Assembly: GCA_937889485.1 (NCBI GenBank)
Contig: CALAPG010000147.1
Location: 1-10,230 of the forward strand
Direction of reading: 5' to 3'
Length of the DNA: 10,230 nucleotides
DNA from: an uncultured Moraxella sp.
GTDB lineage: Bacteria > Pseudomonadota > Gammaproteobacteria > Pseudomonadales > Moraxellaceae
Both the position numbers and the translations under genes were made by a program. The notes beneath the pieces were generated by a model that made no database searches, had not been told where the DNA came from, and saw only the letters and a list, made by a program, of their open reading frames with translations. This document shows positions 1-6,670 of this stretch, in pieces. The first letter of the stretch is position 1, and the number at the start of each line of letters is the position of its first letter.

Positions 1-648
1 CGCTATTGTTTTCGCCAGCATTTTGATTACCATGAAAATCTGCCCACCCAAAATGACTGGCAGGCGATTAGCGATTATATTATGGCTCACCCCCTGATTA
101 ATGAGGTGATTTTAAGCGGTGGTGACCCGCTGTCACTGAGTAATAGGCGCTTGTTTGCTATCTTTGATCGGTTAGCCGCTTTGCCACAGATAAAAACAAT
201 ACGCTTGCACACGCGTGTGCCTGTGGTGGTGCCCGAGCGCTTAGACTCACCATTATTGACATACTTGGCAGAGAGTCGTTGCCAAGTGGTGATGGTGATT
301 CATGCCAATCATCCCAATGAAATTGATGAGGAAACCGCCGCGTATTTGCACCAAGCCAAATTGGCAGGCATTACTTTGCTCAACCAAAGTGTGCTTCTAA
401 AAGGCGTTAATGACAATGCCGACATACTGGCAGCATTGCATGATCGATTGTGGCAGGCAGGCGTGTTGCCGTATTATCTACATGTGTTAGATAAAGTAGC
501 AGGCGCTAGTCATTTTTATCTAGATGATGCCACCGCGGTCAAAATTTATTGGCAATTACTGGCAAAAAGTGCAGGGTATTTGGTGCCCAAACTGGTGCGA
601 GAGACACCCAATGAACCGTTTAAAACCCCGATTAATTTATATACTTAG
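1..648 (+). CDS. epmB: EF-P beta-lysylation protein EpmB (lysine 2,3-aminomutase-like), 5'-truncated
   Basis: EpmB converts (S)-alpha-lysine to (R)-beta-lysine, which EpmA attaches to elongation factor P to relieve ribosome stalling at proline runs. It is a cytosolic radical-SAM and PLP enzyme. The reading frame is open from base 1 and 215 residues are visible. The window opens with RYCFRQHF, which matches the end of the family's CxxxCRYCFRRHF iron-sulfur motif, so only the third cluster cysteine is in view and roughly the first third of the protein is missing. Further family blocks are SGGDPL (bases 115-132), the RLHTRVPVVVPERL stretch, PYYLHVLDKVAGA, and EPFKTP near the C-terminus. The lysine of KTP (bases 622-624) aligns with the PLP-binding lysine of E. 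coli EpmB. It ends at TAG 646-648 with no clear terminator behind it. The internal ATG at base 82 is not the start. EpmB fits better than a catabolic lysine aminomutase because of the HVLDKV and EPxKTP blocks. Confidence 0.93.
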   Translation, partial: RYCFRQHFDYHENLPTQNDWQAISDYIMAHPLINEVILSGGDPLSLSNRRLFAIFDRLAALPQIKTIRLHTRVPVVVPERLDSPLLTYLAESRCQVVMVIHANHPNEIDEETAAYLHQAKLAGITLLNQSVLLKGVNDNADILAALHDRLWQAGVLPYYLHVLDKVAGASHFYLDDATAVKIYWQLLAKSAGYLVPKLVRETPNEPFKTPINLYT

Positions 649-763
649 GTCTTATCGCTAAAAACTCATGGTCATCTAAAAATCGTGGTAAGATTGTGAC
701 ATTTGTGTTACTTTTCTAGGCTTGTAGCGATTAAATGATTTTCTACGGTTAGATACTATAAAT

Positions 764-2518
764 ATGATTACAGATTTGATTTTAGACGAGTTTTTAACAT
801 CTATAGGCGACACGCCTACCAGTAACCTTGATTTGCGCATTGCTGCCAAAGAGTCAACTGATGTAAATGATTGGCGGTTATATTTTAATCGGTTGTCGCT
901 CGAGCAGATGTATCATGAATACAAGTTTGTAGTTAATCAATTAATGTATGCAAATATAGATGATACCAAACGTTTGGCGCTGTTTGATCAGGTGAATCAA
1001 GTGGTCAGTATTTTGGTGGGTAAATTACGACACAGCTACCAAACCCAACCTGGGGTTTTAGACCAAGATAAACAGCGGGCATTAGATACGGTGTTGTCGA
1101 TACATTATCTCGGGATTATGTTTTATCATGTGGTGTGGCAGCGCGCCGCCAATAAACCAGTGACTGCCCCCAAAAAGCCATTTGCTAGCCTATTGCAAGG
1201 TAAGTCTACGCAACGATCACCCACCCAAGTGATTGAGCATTGTTTATACGGTACCATGCTGTTGTTGCGGCAATCATTATTTGAAAAATATATGGGCTAC
1301 CGACAAGATACTCGGGTGATTTGGCAGTACCTAAATGCTTGCTATCGCTTTGCAACCTTGCAGTCTTGGCAATCTTTATGGTTACCGTTAAAAATTAGCT
1401 ATGTGCCAGAATTTGATCAACCACAGGGTGAGTGGACATTAACCAACCTTTATTACCACTGTCTAGCGATGGCTCTCACCAATCCATACGCTTGCCGCCG
1501 CCCTGACATATTGAGTCTTCAAAAAACAAGTGCCACTTGGTTTAATCAATTAATTATTAGTCAAGATTTGTTAGAAAAACCCTATGTTTATATCGACTTA
1601 GAAAGTGATGAGCCACCTCAAGTATTGGCGATTAATTCGGCGTATAACCCGTTTTCTGCCACTAGTCATTGTTTGTTTATCATGTTTAGTCGCATAAAAA
1701 CCTACTTGCTAGCTTATGCCGCGAAGGCGCAAGACAGTCAAGATATAGTGCAGAAAAATTATGCCCGTCAAGCAAACCTTGTACATCACAATATCAATAT
1801 GCTGCTACAGCCGCGCCAAGATTCTTACGACCGTACAGGGGCGTGTGATATTGTTTTGGGGTTTCAGCATATTCATTATCTGCTAGCCAATAAAATGAGT
1901 TTGAATAAATTAATTGGGTCAGAGATGCTACCTGAGCGGCTACGCCCACGCCTACAAAAAATTGATACCGATAAACAGCAGGCGGTTATGACTGTAGAAG
2001 GCGAAAACGCCCAAGAAATAAGACTAACCCAATTTTTTAGCTATGGCAGTGAGGGTAGTGAGCATACAATTGATAAACCCCACCCCGACAATCAGCATAT
2101 TATTCGCCAGCTTCAAGTTAATTCTTTGATAGCCATAAAAAAACACAGTCCTGAGCCTATTTGGCAGCTTGGTTATCTCAAAGATATGCACCAGCAATTA
2201 CTACCCACAGCGCCGCGCGATGCCGTAACCAACCGTCATCTACAGCTACATTTTACCATAGATATCCATAGCCAAAACGTCATACCGTGTGGCGTCAGAT
2301 TGCAATCGCCTAACAGCCGCCCTGCTTATTTTTTACCCGCATTTATCTTGCCCAAAGATGGCGCGCAGCCCACGCGTTTGGTGATGATGCGTCTAGGCTA
2401 TCATTTAGATGAGCGCTTAGTTATTCGTATTGGCAATAACGAAATAAACGTTCGGCTTTGCAAGCGATTAACTATCACAGATAGCATTGAGGAATACGCC
2501 TTTGTAAAGCTCGTATGA
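764..2518 (+). CDS. Uncharacterised 584-residue FimX-neighbour protein with a possible diverged PilZ-like C-terminal domain
   Basis: I do not recognise a named family with certainty. No signal peptide or membrane segment is visible, so it is probably cytoplasmic. Residues 1 to about 400 look alpha-helical and rich in aromatics and leucine. From about residue 440 the pattern changes to short beta-strands: VNSLIAIKK (452-460), then WQLGYL, then IPCGVRLQSP (507-516), then alternating hydrophobic strands to the end. The order 'V..L.AI / W.LG.L / GV.L..P' resembles diverged PilZ-type beta-barrels, but I see no RxxxR or DxSxxG c-di-GMP signature. From memory, unverified, Pseudomonas aeruginosa also has a conserved hypothetical gene (PA4958) directly before fimX, so this may be its counterpart. 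The chosen ATG is the first in frame; the Shine-Dalgarno site before it is poor. The gap to fimX holds a candidate terminator and promoter, so the two genes may be transcribed separately. A role in c-di-GMP or type IV pilus control is inference from position and fold pattern. Confidence 0.85.
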   Translation: MITDLILDEFLTSIGDTPTSNLDLRIAAKESTDVNDWRLYFNRLSLEQMYHEYKFVVNQLMYANIDDTKRLALFDQVNQVVSILVGKLRHSYQTQPGVLDQDKQRALDTVLSIHYLGIMFYHVVWQRAANKPVTAPKKPFASLLQGKSTQRSPTQVIEHCLYGTMLLLRQSLFEKYMGYRQDTRVIWQYLNACYRFATLQSWQSLWLPLKISYVPEFDQPQGEWTLTNLYYHCLAMALTNPYACRRPDILSLQKTSATWFNQLIISQDLLEKPYVYIDLESDEPPQVLAINSAYNPFSATSHCLFIMFSRIKTYLLAYAAKAQDSQDIVQKNYARQANLVHHNINMLLQPRQDSYDRTGACDIVLGFQHIHYLLANKMSLNKLIGSEMLPERLRPRLQKIDTDKQQAVMTVEGENAQEIRLTQFFSYGSEGSEHTIDKPHPDNQHIIRQLQVNSLIAIKKHSPEPIWQLGYLKDMHQQLLPTAPRDAVTNRHLQLHFTIDIHSQNVIPCGVRLQSPNSRPAYFLPAFILPKDGAQPTRLVMMRLGYHLDERLVIRIGNNEINVRLCKRLTITDSIEEYAFVKLV

Positions 2519-2540
2519 GCCATTGACAAGCTTTTTAAAA

Positions 2541-2580
2541 TCCCCTAATGTTTGGGGAGATTGGGTGTTTTTTGCCAATC
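2541..2580 (+). terminator. Candidate terminator hairpins after the 584-residue gene
   Basis: Two short inverted repeats stand 22 bases beyond the stop codon at 2518. The first is TCCCC (2541-2545) with GGGGA (2554-2558) and an 8-base loop. The second is GATTGG (2559-2564) with CCAATC (2575-2580); its loop contains the run of six T at 2568-2573. The first hairpin followed about ten bases later by the T run could act as an intrinsic terminator. The stem is only five pairs and the T run is not directly adjacent, so this is a weak call. Confidence 0.35.
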
Positions 2581-2613
2581 CACAAAATAATAAAAATCAA
2601 TTACATTGAATGG

Positions 2614-2642
2614 TGGTTGAATCTAAGGTTTGGTCATATAAT
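2614..2642 (+). promoter_or_regulatory. Candidate sigma-70 promoter for the fimX homologue
   Basis: There is a perfect TATAAT -10 box at 2637-2642, in the gap before the FimX gene. At 17-base spacing the -35 position is TGGTTG (2614-2619), a poor match. A better TTGAAT at 2617-2622 is only 14 bases away, and another at 2606-2611 is 25 bases away. No extended -10 TG is present. A weak -35 suggests that an activator may be needed. A start near 2649 would give a leader of about 150 bases. Confidence 0.45.
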
Positions 2643-2660
2643 ACTAACCCATATTGTACA

Positions 2661-2730
2661 CGGGCAGTGGTAAAGCAAAGCCCTAATACCCGCTAACCAG
2701 CCGCAATGATTAGATGACCTCATCATGGCT
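2661..2730 (+). other. Potentially structured 5' leader of the fimX homologue
   Basis: Downstream of the TATAAT box the presumed leader can fold. CGGG (2661-2664) can pair with CCCG (2689-2692), or, exclusively, GGGC (2662-2665) can pair with GCCC (2680-2683). A second hairpin pairs AGCC (2699-2702) plus ATGAT (2706-2710) with ATCAT (2722-2726) plus GGCT (2727-2730): nine pairs with a GCA bulge. No poly-T run follows, so this is not an obvious attenuator. The pairing is visible in the sequence; any regulatory role is inference. Confidence 0.3.
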
Positions 2731-2802
2731 TTAAATTTCGCTACTTGATAGCCTCAACCCGCTCAAGCATGATGATTTAGCAATTATCTTAAGAATGTTG
2801 AA

Positions 2803-5013
2803 ATGGGTATTTTGAACAGGGACAATCCAGCCATGCAAAAATTAAATCAGCTCAACCTACTCATAGTTGATGACAATCAGCTATATGCTGAGCAATTGAT
2901 TGATTTATTACAAACCCACTATTATAAATCGGTGAATCTAGGGTTTTTGGACGCCAAAGATGAGTTAATTAAACTGCTGCGCCAACCATGGGACGTGCTG
3001 CTCATGGGTAACGCCTACGATCTTACCCTAAAAGACGTCAAACAGCTGCTTAAAGCCCAACATGCCGACATCCCTGTAATTGCCATTATATCTGATGACG
3101 TTGCCAGCTATCCACACCCTTTGAGTGCCGCCGAACAAGCCCAAACCCAGCTAGTCAAAGACAATGACAGAACCAATCCATTGCTACCGTTGTTCTATTA
3201 CTGGGGTGCTGCCGATGCCTTGCCCAAAGATCGACTACTGCGCATGGCGATTCGTGTTTGCCGTGAACACCAACACTCACAAACGTGCCGTGAGCTTGCA
3301 AGGCTCAAACAAATACTCAATGATGCCGAGCTACGCGCCAATATTTTAATCAAAAACTCCAAAAGTGCGGTTGCTTATATTGAGGATGGGCTGCATATTT
3401 ATGCTAATCAGCCTTATCTTGATATGTTTGGGTTTAAGTCCATTGAAGATCTAATGGGCGTGCCCGTGGTTGACCTAATTGCCAGCAACAATATCAAAGA
3501 TTTTAAAAATTTTTTAAAAGATTTTGAAAAGGGTAATCGCAGTAATGTTGAATTTGCCTTTGAAAGTGTACGCAACGATGGCAGCACCTTTGCCGCCAAG
3601 CTGCAACTAGCAGCGGCAACCTACGAAGGCGAGCCTTGTTTACAAGTGATTATTCAGCCCAACGAGCAAGCCAATAGTGCCGAACTTGCAAAAAAACTGG
3701 CGGCAATTGAGCGCCTTGACCAACTAACAGGGCTATTTAATCGCCATGGTTTTGAGCAGTTACTAGGCAGTGTTCGTGATGTGGTGATTCAGCAGAATTT
3801 GTCTGTGGGGTTGATGGCAGTCCGCATTGACAGTATTGGAAAAATTAACTCCAGTCTAGGTATTGAGGGGGTAGATGGGGTTATTGTTTCGATTGCAAAT
3901 ATCTTAGAACAGCACTTGACGCAGATGCTTGGTGAAGCGCGGGTCAAACAGGGGTATCTAAGCCGTTTTAATGACAGCATTTTTATGATGGTTATACCCA
4001 ATATGCAGCCAAATGACTTGGCAATCTTTGGGCAGCAAGTAGTAGATGATATCAATAGTACCATTATAGAAGTGGGTCATCGCACCGTCAAAACCAGCGT
4101 GACAGTTGGGGCAACGATGATTAACGCCAGTACCCCCGATATGAACACCCTTATTAACCGCGTATTACAAGCCATTCATATTGCTAACAAATCTAATAAT
4201 AATGAAGGCAATGCTTTTTATCTATATGATCCGTCAACGTTTGCCAATAGTGATGATACCGCGCTTTATGAGTCTTTGCGTGATGCCCTAGAAAACGGTA
4301 AGTTTATTTTGTTATATCAGCCAATTTATGATGTAGAGCAAGATAGTAGCAATATGTTTGGAGTGTTTTTACGGTTGCCGCTTGCTGATGGTACCTTGAT
4401 GTCACCCGATCGGTTTTTGGCGGTTGCTAACCAACATAATCTCATGGATAAGATTGACCGCTGGGTATTGATTCGTGCTTGTAAGGATCTAAAACATTAT
4501 CGGCAAACGATCGACCCTAGCGCCCGTTTATTGGTGCATTTAAGCCCCAGTTCTTTGACCGATGAGACGCTGCCAAGCTTTGCAAACAAACTACGTCAAG
4601 CCCTAGGTGACGCCCCAGCAGGTACCTTGACGCTGCAATTTAGTGAAGCCATGGTGACAGATTATTTGGCAATTGCTGCCAAGCAAAGTGAGGCGCTACA
4701 GGCGGTGGGTAGCCATTTGGGTATTTATAATTTTGGCTCAGCAGTCAATGCCATGGAAATACTAAATTTTGTTAAACCCAATCTGGTACGGCTGGATAGA
4801 AGTTATATCAAAGATTTGGGCAACAATGACAATGTGAATACCGTAGCGTCCGTGATCACAGAAATCAATGCCAACGGCTCAAGCTGTTTGATGGCATTTA
4901 TTGAAGACCCAGCCGCCATGTCGGCAGCGTGGACAGTGGGGGCGCGCTATTTACAAGGCACTTACTTACAAGGTCCTAGCCAAACCATGCATATTGAAAC
5001 CGAACAGAGCTAG
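2803..5013 (+). CDS. fimX: FimX-type c-di-GMP effector, degenerate REC-PAS-GGDEF-EAL protein
   Basis: FimX proteins bind c-di-GMP through an inactive EAL domain and promote type IV pilus assembly and twitching at the cell pole; reported partners include PilB and PilZ. Domain order here: receiver (about 17-155), PAS (about 180-286), GGDEF (about 300-475) and EAL (about 485-736). The receiver keeps the acidic pair D23-D24, but the phosphoacceptor position is G69 (DVLLMG). The GGDEF domain starts with the usual LDQLTGLFNR (305-314), yet its signature is NDSIF (390-394), close to the GDSIF of P. aeruginosa FimX. The EAL motif is GVF (520-522), followed by a retained R524. The metal-binding DDFG block is YNFG (642-645). 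FIEDP (699-703) and YLQGTYLQGP (716-725) end the domain. All three catalytic functions therefore look lost, while ligand binding remains plausible. At 736 residues it is slightly longer than P. aeruginosa FimX. An alternative start at M11 (base 2833) has a better ribosome binding site. No membrane segment is seen. Confidence 0.88.
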   Translation: MGILNRDNPAMQKLNQLNLLIVDDNQLYAEQLIDLLQTHYYKSVNLGFLDAKDELIKLLRQPWDVLLMGNAYDLTLKDVKQLLKAQHADIPVIAIISDDVASYPHPLSAAEQAQTQLVKDNDRTNPLLPLFYYWGAADALPKDRLLRMAIRVCREHQHSQTCRELARLKQILNDAELRANILIKNSKSAVAYIEDGLHIYANQPYLDMFGFKSIEDLMGVPVVDLIASNNIKDFKNFLKDFEKGNRSNVEFAFESVRNDGSTFAAKLQLAAATYEGEPCLQVIIQPNEQANSAELAKKLAAIERLDQLTGLFNRHGFEQLLGSVRDVVIQQNLSVGLMAVRIDSIGKINSSLGIEGVDGVIVSIANILEQHLTQMLGEARVKQGYLSRFNDSIFMMVIPNMQPNDLAIFGQQVVDDINSTIIEVGHRTVKTSVTVGATMINASTPDMNTLINRVLQAIHIANKSNNNEGNAFYLYDPSTFANSDDTALYESLRDALENGKFILLYQPIYDVEQDSSNMFGVFLRLPLADGTLMSPDRFLAVANQHNLMDKIDRWVLIRACKDLKHYRQTIDPSARLLVHLSPSSLTDETLPSFANKLRQALGDAPAGTLTLQFSEAMVTDYLAIAAKQSEALQAVGSHLGIYNFGSAVNAMEILNFVKPNLVRLDRSYIKDLGNNDNVNTVASVITEINANGSSCLMAFIEDPAAMSAAWTVGARYLQGTYLQGPSQTMHIETEQS
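2818..2835 (+). promoter_or_regulatory. Ribosome binding site favouring the internal fimX start at 2833
   Basis: AGGGA at 2818-2822 lies ten bases before ATG 2833, which would begin the protein at MQKLNQLN, just ahead of the receiver domain's first strand. The upstream ATG at 2803 has only a weak AAGA (2791-2794) eight bases before it. The shorter start would remove ten residues of no recognisable domain. I keep the longer frame as the annotated extent, but the two starts are about equally likely. Confidence 0.35.
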
Positions 5014-5052
5014 TTGGGTGCTTTAGTTTGGTAATCTGGTTGGGTAGTTTAG

Positions 5053-5094
5053 CCCTATGCATTATGAATTATGAATTATGAATGGGTAATAGGG
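5053..5094. repeat. Three tandem ATTATGA heptamers inside a CCCTAT/ATAGGG inverted repeat
   Basis: Three exact head-to-tail copies of ATTATGA fill 5061-5081, followed by a partial fourth copy (AT). The array is bracketed by CCCTAT (5053-5058) and ATAGGG (5089-5094). It lies in the 124-base gap between fimX and the cytochrome gene. Copy number could change by slippage, and the distance to the cytochrome start (5138) would change with it. The flanking arms could form a hairpin with a 30-base loop, but no T run follows. A weak TATAAC at 5103-5108 might be a -10 box for the cytochrome gene, without a good -35. Confidence 0.6.
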
Positions 5095-5137
5095 TTTAGG
5101 CATATAACGGGTTTTATTTACTACATTGAGATAAGTT

Positions 5138-5581
5138 ATGATACTGCAACAAGTAATTAATCACAGCCGCTATGGTATTACCATAACCGCCATCATCGCC
5201 GCAGTAGGATTGGTAGGCTGTCAGCACAAGCCGCCCTCAGAGCGTCCTAGCGTCACCTTGGCAGCTTATACGCAAGGGGATGCCGATAAAGGCAAAACCT
5301 ACTATGAAACAGATTGTCAAAAATGCCATAAACTACAAGCAGGTAATAATGAAAAAGGCCCGCAATTATTGCGGATTTATGGGGCAAAATCTGCGTTACT
5401 CACGGACTACCAATATACAGACGCCCTAAAAAACAGTCACCTCACATGGACAGTGGATAACTTAGATCGCTATATTGCCAATCCAAAACAGACCATTCAA
5501 GGCACGCGTATGCGCTCAGAGCCTATTACCGATGAGCAAAAGCGTCACGATATTATTGCCTATCTTGCCACCCTACGCTAA
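5138..5581 (+). CDS. Monohaem class I cytochrome c lipoprotein
   Basis: This is a small electron-carrier protein, predicted to be exported and lipid-anchored. Residues 13-27 are a hydrophobic signal segment ending in the lipobox LVGC, with C28 the predicted lipidation site. The +2 residue is glutamine, not aspartate, which favours outer-membrane sorting under E. coli Lol rules (inference). One haem site, CQKCH (60-64), supplies the covalent cysteines and the H64 axial ligand. M125 in GTRM is the likely second ligand, preceded by the typical WTVDNLDRYIANP helix and followed by a DEQKRHDIIAYLATL terminal helix. The order matches mitochondrial/c2-type class I cytochromes (K.GPQL near 73-77, Y.YTDAL near 91-97). 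GAGATAAG lies close upstream of the ATG as a usable ribosome binding site. Its redox partners cannot be told from the neighbours: fimX upstream and the moxR cluster downstream are not respiratory genes. Confidence 0.93.
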   Translation: MILQQVINHSRYGITITAIIAAVGLVGCQHKPPSERPSVTLAAYTQGDADKGKTYYETDCQKCHKLQAGNNEKGPQLLRIYGAKSALLTDYQYTDALKNSHLTWTVDNLDRYIANPKQTIQGTRMRSEPITDEQKRHDIIAYLATLR

Positions 5582-5610
5582 TACTTGCGGTAAATAGCGC
5601 GCCAAGTATT
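5580..5610 (+). terminator. Hairpin at the end of the cytochrome gene, possible weak terminator
   Basis: AATACTTG (5580-5587) is the exact inverse complement of CAAGTATT (5603-5610), giving an eight-pair stem with a 15-base loop. It begins in the cytochrome stop codon (TAA 5579-5581). Only TTGCC follows, so there is no proper U tract. It could be a weak terminator or an mRNA 3'-end stabiliser. Confidence 0.3.
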
Positions 5611-5675
5611 TGCCAGTGTGGAACTCATTTAAGCACGCCAATCACACTTTATACTTATTCAAGGTTAGCCAAACC

Positions 5676-6635
5676 ATGACCATGACACACCCAGATATCC
5701 CGCAATTACAAGCACGGTTTCAGGCCATGCTAGCGGGCATCAATCAGATTGTTTTGGACAAGCCAGCGGTGGTAAAACTGTCCGTTGCTTGCTTACTTGC
5801 CAATGGTCATCTTTTGTTACAAGACTTGCCAGGCATGGGCAAAACCACCTTGGCGCACGCGATTGCCCAACATTTGGGGTTATCGTTTAATCGGGTGCAA
5901 TTTACCAGCGATATGCTGCCAGCCGATATTTTGGGTATTTCGCTTTATAAAACCGATACGGCAACGTTTGAGTTTAAAGCGGGCCCCGTGTTTTGCCAGT
6001 TGCTGTTGGCTGATGAGATTAACCGATCCAGCCCAAAAACCCAGTCAGCGCTATTAGAGGCGATGGAAGAGCGCCAAGTTTCCCAAGACGGCGTTACCCG
6101 CAAATTGCCTGAGCCGTTTTTTGTGATTGCTACCCAAAACCCCACCCAGCAGTCGGGTGTTTTTGTGTTGCCAGAATCACAGCTGGATCGCTTTTTGATG
6201 TGCTTGTCGCTAGGTTATCCGTCTGTGGCTGCCGAGCGTGAATTATTACTGGGCAATGATAGGCGCGCGCTACTCACCCAAATTACACCTATTTTAGATA
6301 GCCAATCACTACAGCTGGCACAGCAGCAAGTCAAACAGGTGTATATCGCTGATGTGGTCATTGACTATCTGCAACGATTGGTTGCCAAAACCCGTGAAAG
6401 CCGTGATTATCATGGGCTGTCAACGCGGGGTGTACTAGCACTTAAGCAAGCAGCGCAGGCGTATGCGTATTTGGGCGGTTTTGCTGAGGTGACCCCTGAG
6501 GATATCCAAGCGGTGTTTGCGGCGGTGGTGGATCATCGCCTAGGTCAGCCATTTATGCCGTTTAATCATTTGGGCGGTGAGCAGCAGCTTAGCCTTGCCA
6601 GTCAGTTGTTACGCCAAGTGCCTGTGTTGGTGTAA
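5676..6635 (+). CDS. MoxR-family AAA+ ATPase
   Basis: MoxR ATPases are cytoplasmic AAA+ chaperone-like proteins that usually work with membrane or von Willebrand-factor-A type partners encoded beside them. Over 319 residues this protein shows the family blocks in order: Walker A LPGMGKTT (51-58); FTSDMLPADILG; the FEFKAGPVF stretch; Walker B LLLADEINR (109-117) with D113 and E114 as the Mg/catalytic acids; the KTQSALLEAMEERQV helix; sensor 1 ATQNP; and the LPESQLDRF arginine-finger region. The frame could be extended to a TTG at 5610, but the added 22 residues match nothing in the family and overlap the hairpin after the cytochrome gene. ATG 5676, with AAGG 11 bases upstream, or ATG 5682 two codons later, is preferred. 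DUF58 and tgpA genes follow, the same order I recall around P. aeruginosa PA2875-PA2873. It is probably the first gene of an operon with them. Its client is presumably the DUF58 protein (inference). Confidence 0.94.
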   Translation: MTMTHPDIPQLQARFQAMLAGINQIVLDKPAVVKLSVACLLANGHLLLQDLPGMGKTTLAHAIAQHLGLSFNRVQFTSDMLPADILGISLYKTDTATFEFKAGPVFCQLLLADEINRSSPKTQSALLEAMEERQVSQDGVTRKLPEPFFVIATQNPTQQSGVFVLPESQLDRFLMCLSLGYPSVAAERELLLGNDRRALLTQITPILDSQSLQLAQQQVKQVYIADVVIDYLQRLVAKTRESRDYHGLSTRGVLALKQAAQAYAYLGGFAEVTPEDIQAVFAAVVDHRLGQPFMPFNHLGGEQQLSLASQLLRQVPVLV

Positions 6636-6670
6636 GCGTTTTTTAGTCATCAAAAGAGCCGCCTATTAGC

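Noticed and set aside
649..763. Search for a promoter or terminator in the 115-base gap between epmB and the 584-residue gene
   Set aside because: TTGTGA (694-699), TTGTAG (722-727) and TATAAAT-like bases just before the ATG are present, but no pair has 15-19 base spacing, and there is no stable hairpin followed by T residues. I cannot support a site here.
2675..2682. GCAAAGCC in the fimX leader, reminiscent of the conserved GACGCAAAGCC of the c-di-GMP-I (GEMM) riboswitch
   Set aside because: The rest of the aptamer is missing: no upstream AGGGCAAACC-type arm, no tetraloop and receptor, and no enclosing P1 stem. An eight-base match alone is compatible with chance. A covariance-model search with the GEMM-I model over 2640-2802 would settle it; a significant hit would reverse this.
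3789..4064. Minus-strand 91-codon open frame inside fimX
   Set aside because: It overlaps the GGDEF domain in antisense, and its composition fits a shadow of the coding strand. Other short antisense and alternative-frame openings in the window were dismissed for the same reason.
5061..5081. ATTATGA array considered as a CRISPR or iteron-type origin
   Set aside because: There are no spacers between copies, the unit is only seven bases, and there is no replication initiator gene or DnaA box cluster nearby; a simple tandem repeat explains it.
5610..5675. TTG-initiated 22-residue N-terminal extension of the MoxR protein
   Set aside because: The extra residues do not resemble MoxR N-termini, the TTG lies in a hairpin arm next to the cytochrome stop, and ATG 5676 has a plausible ribosome binding site.
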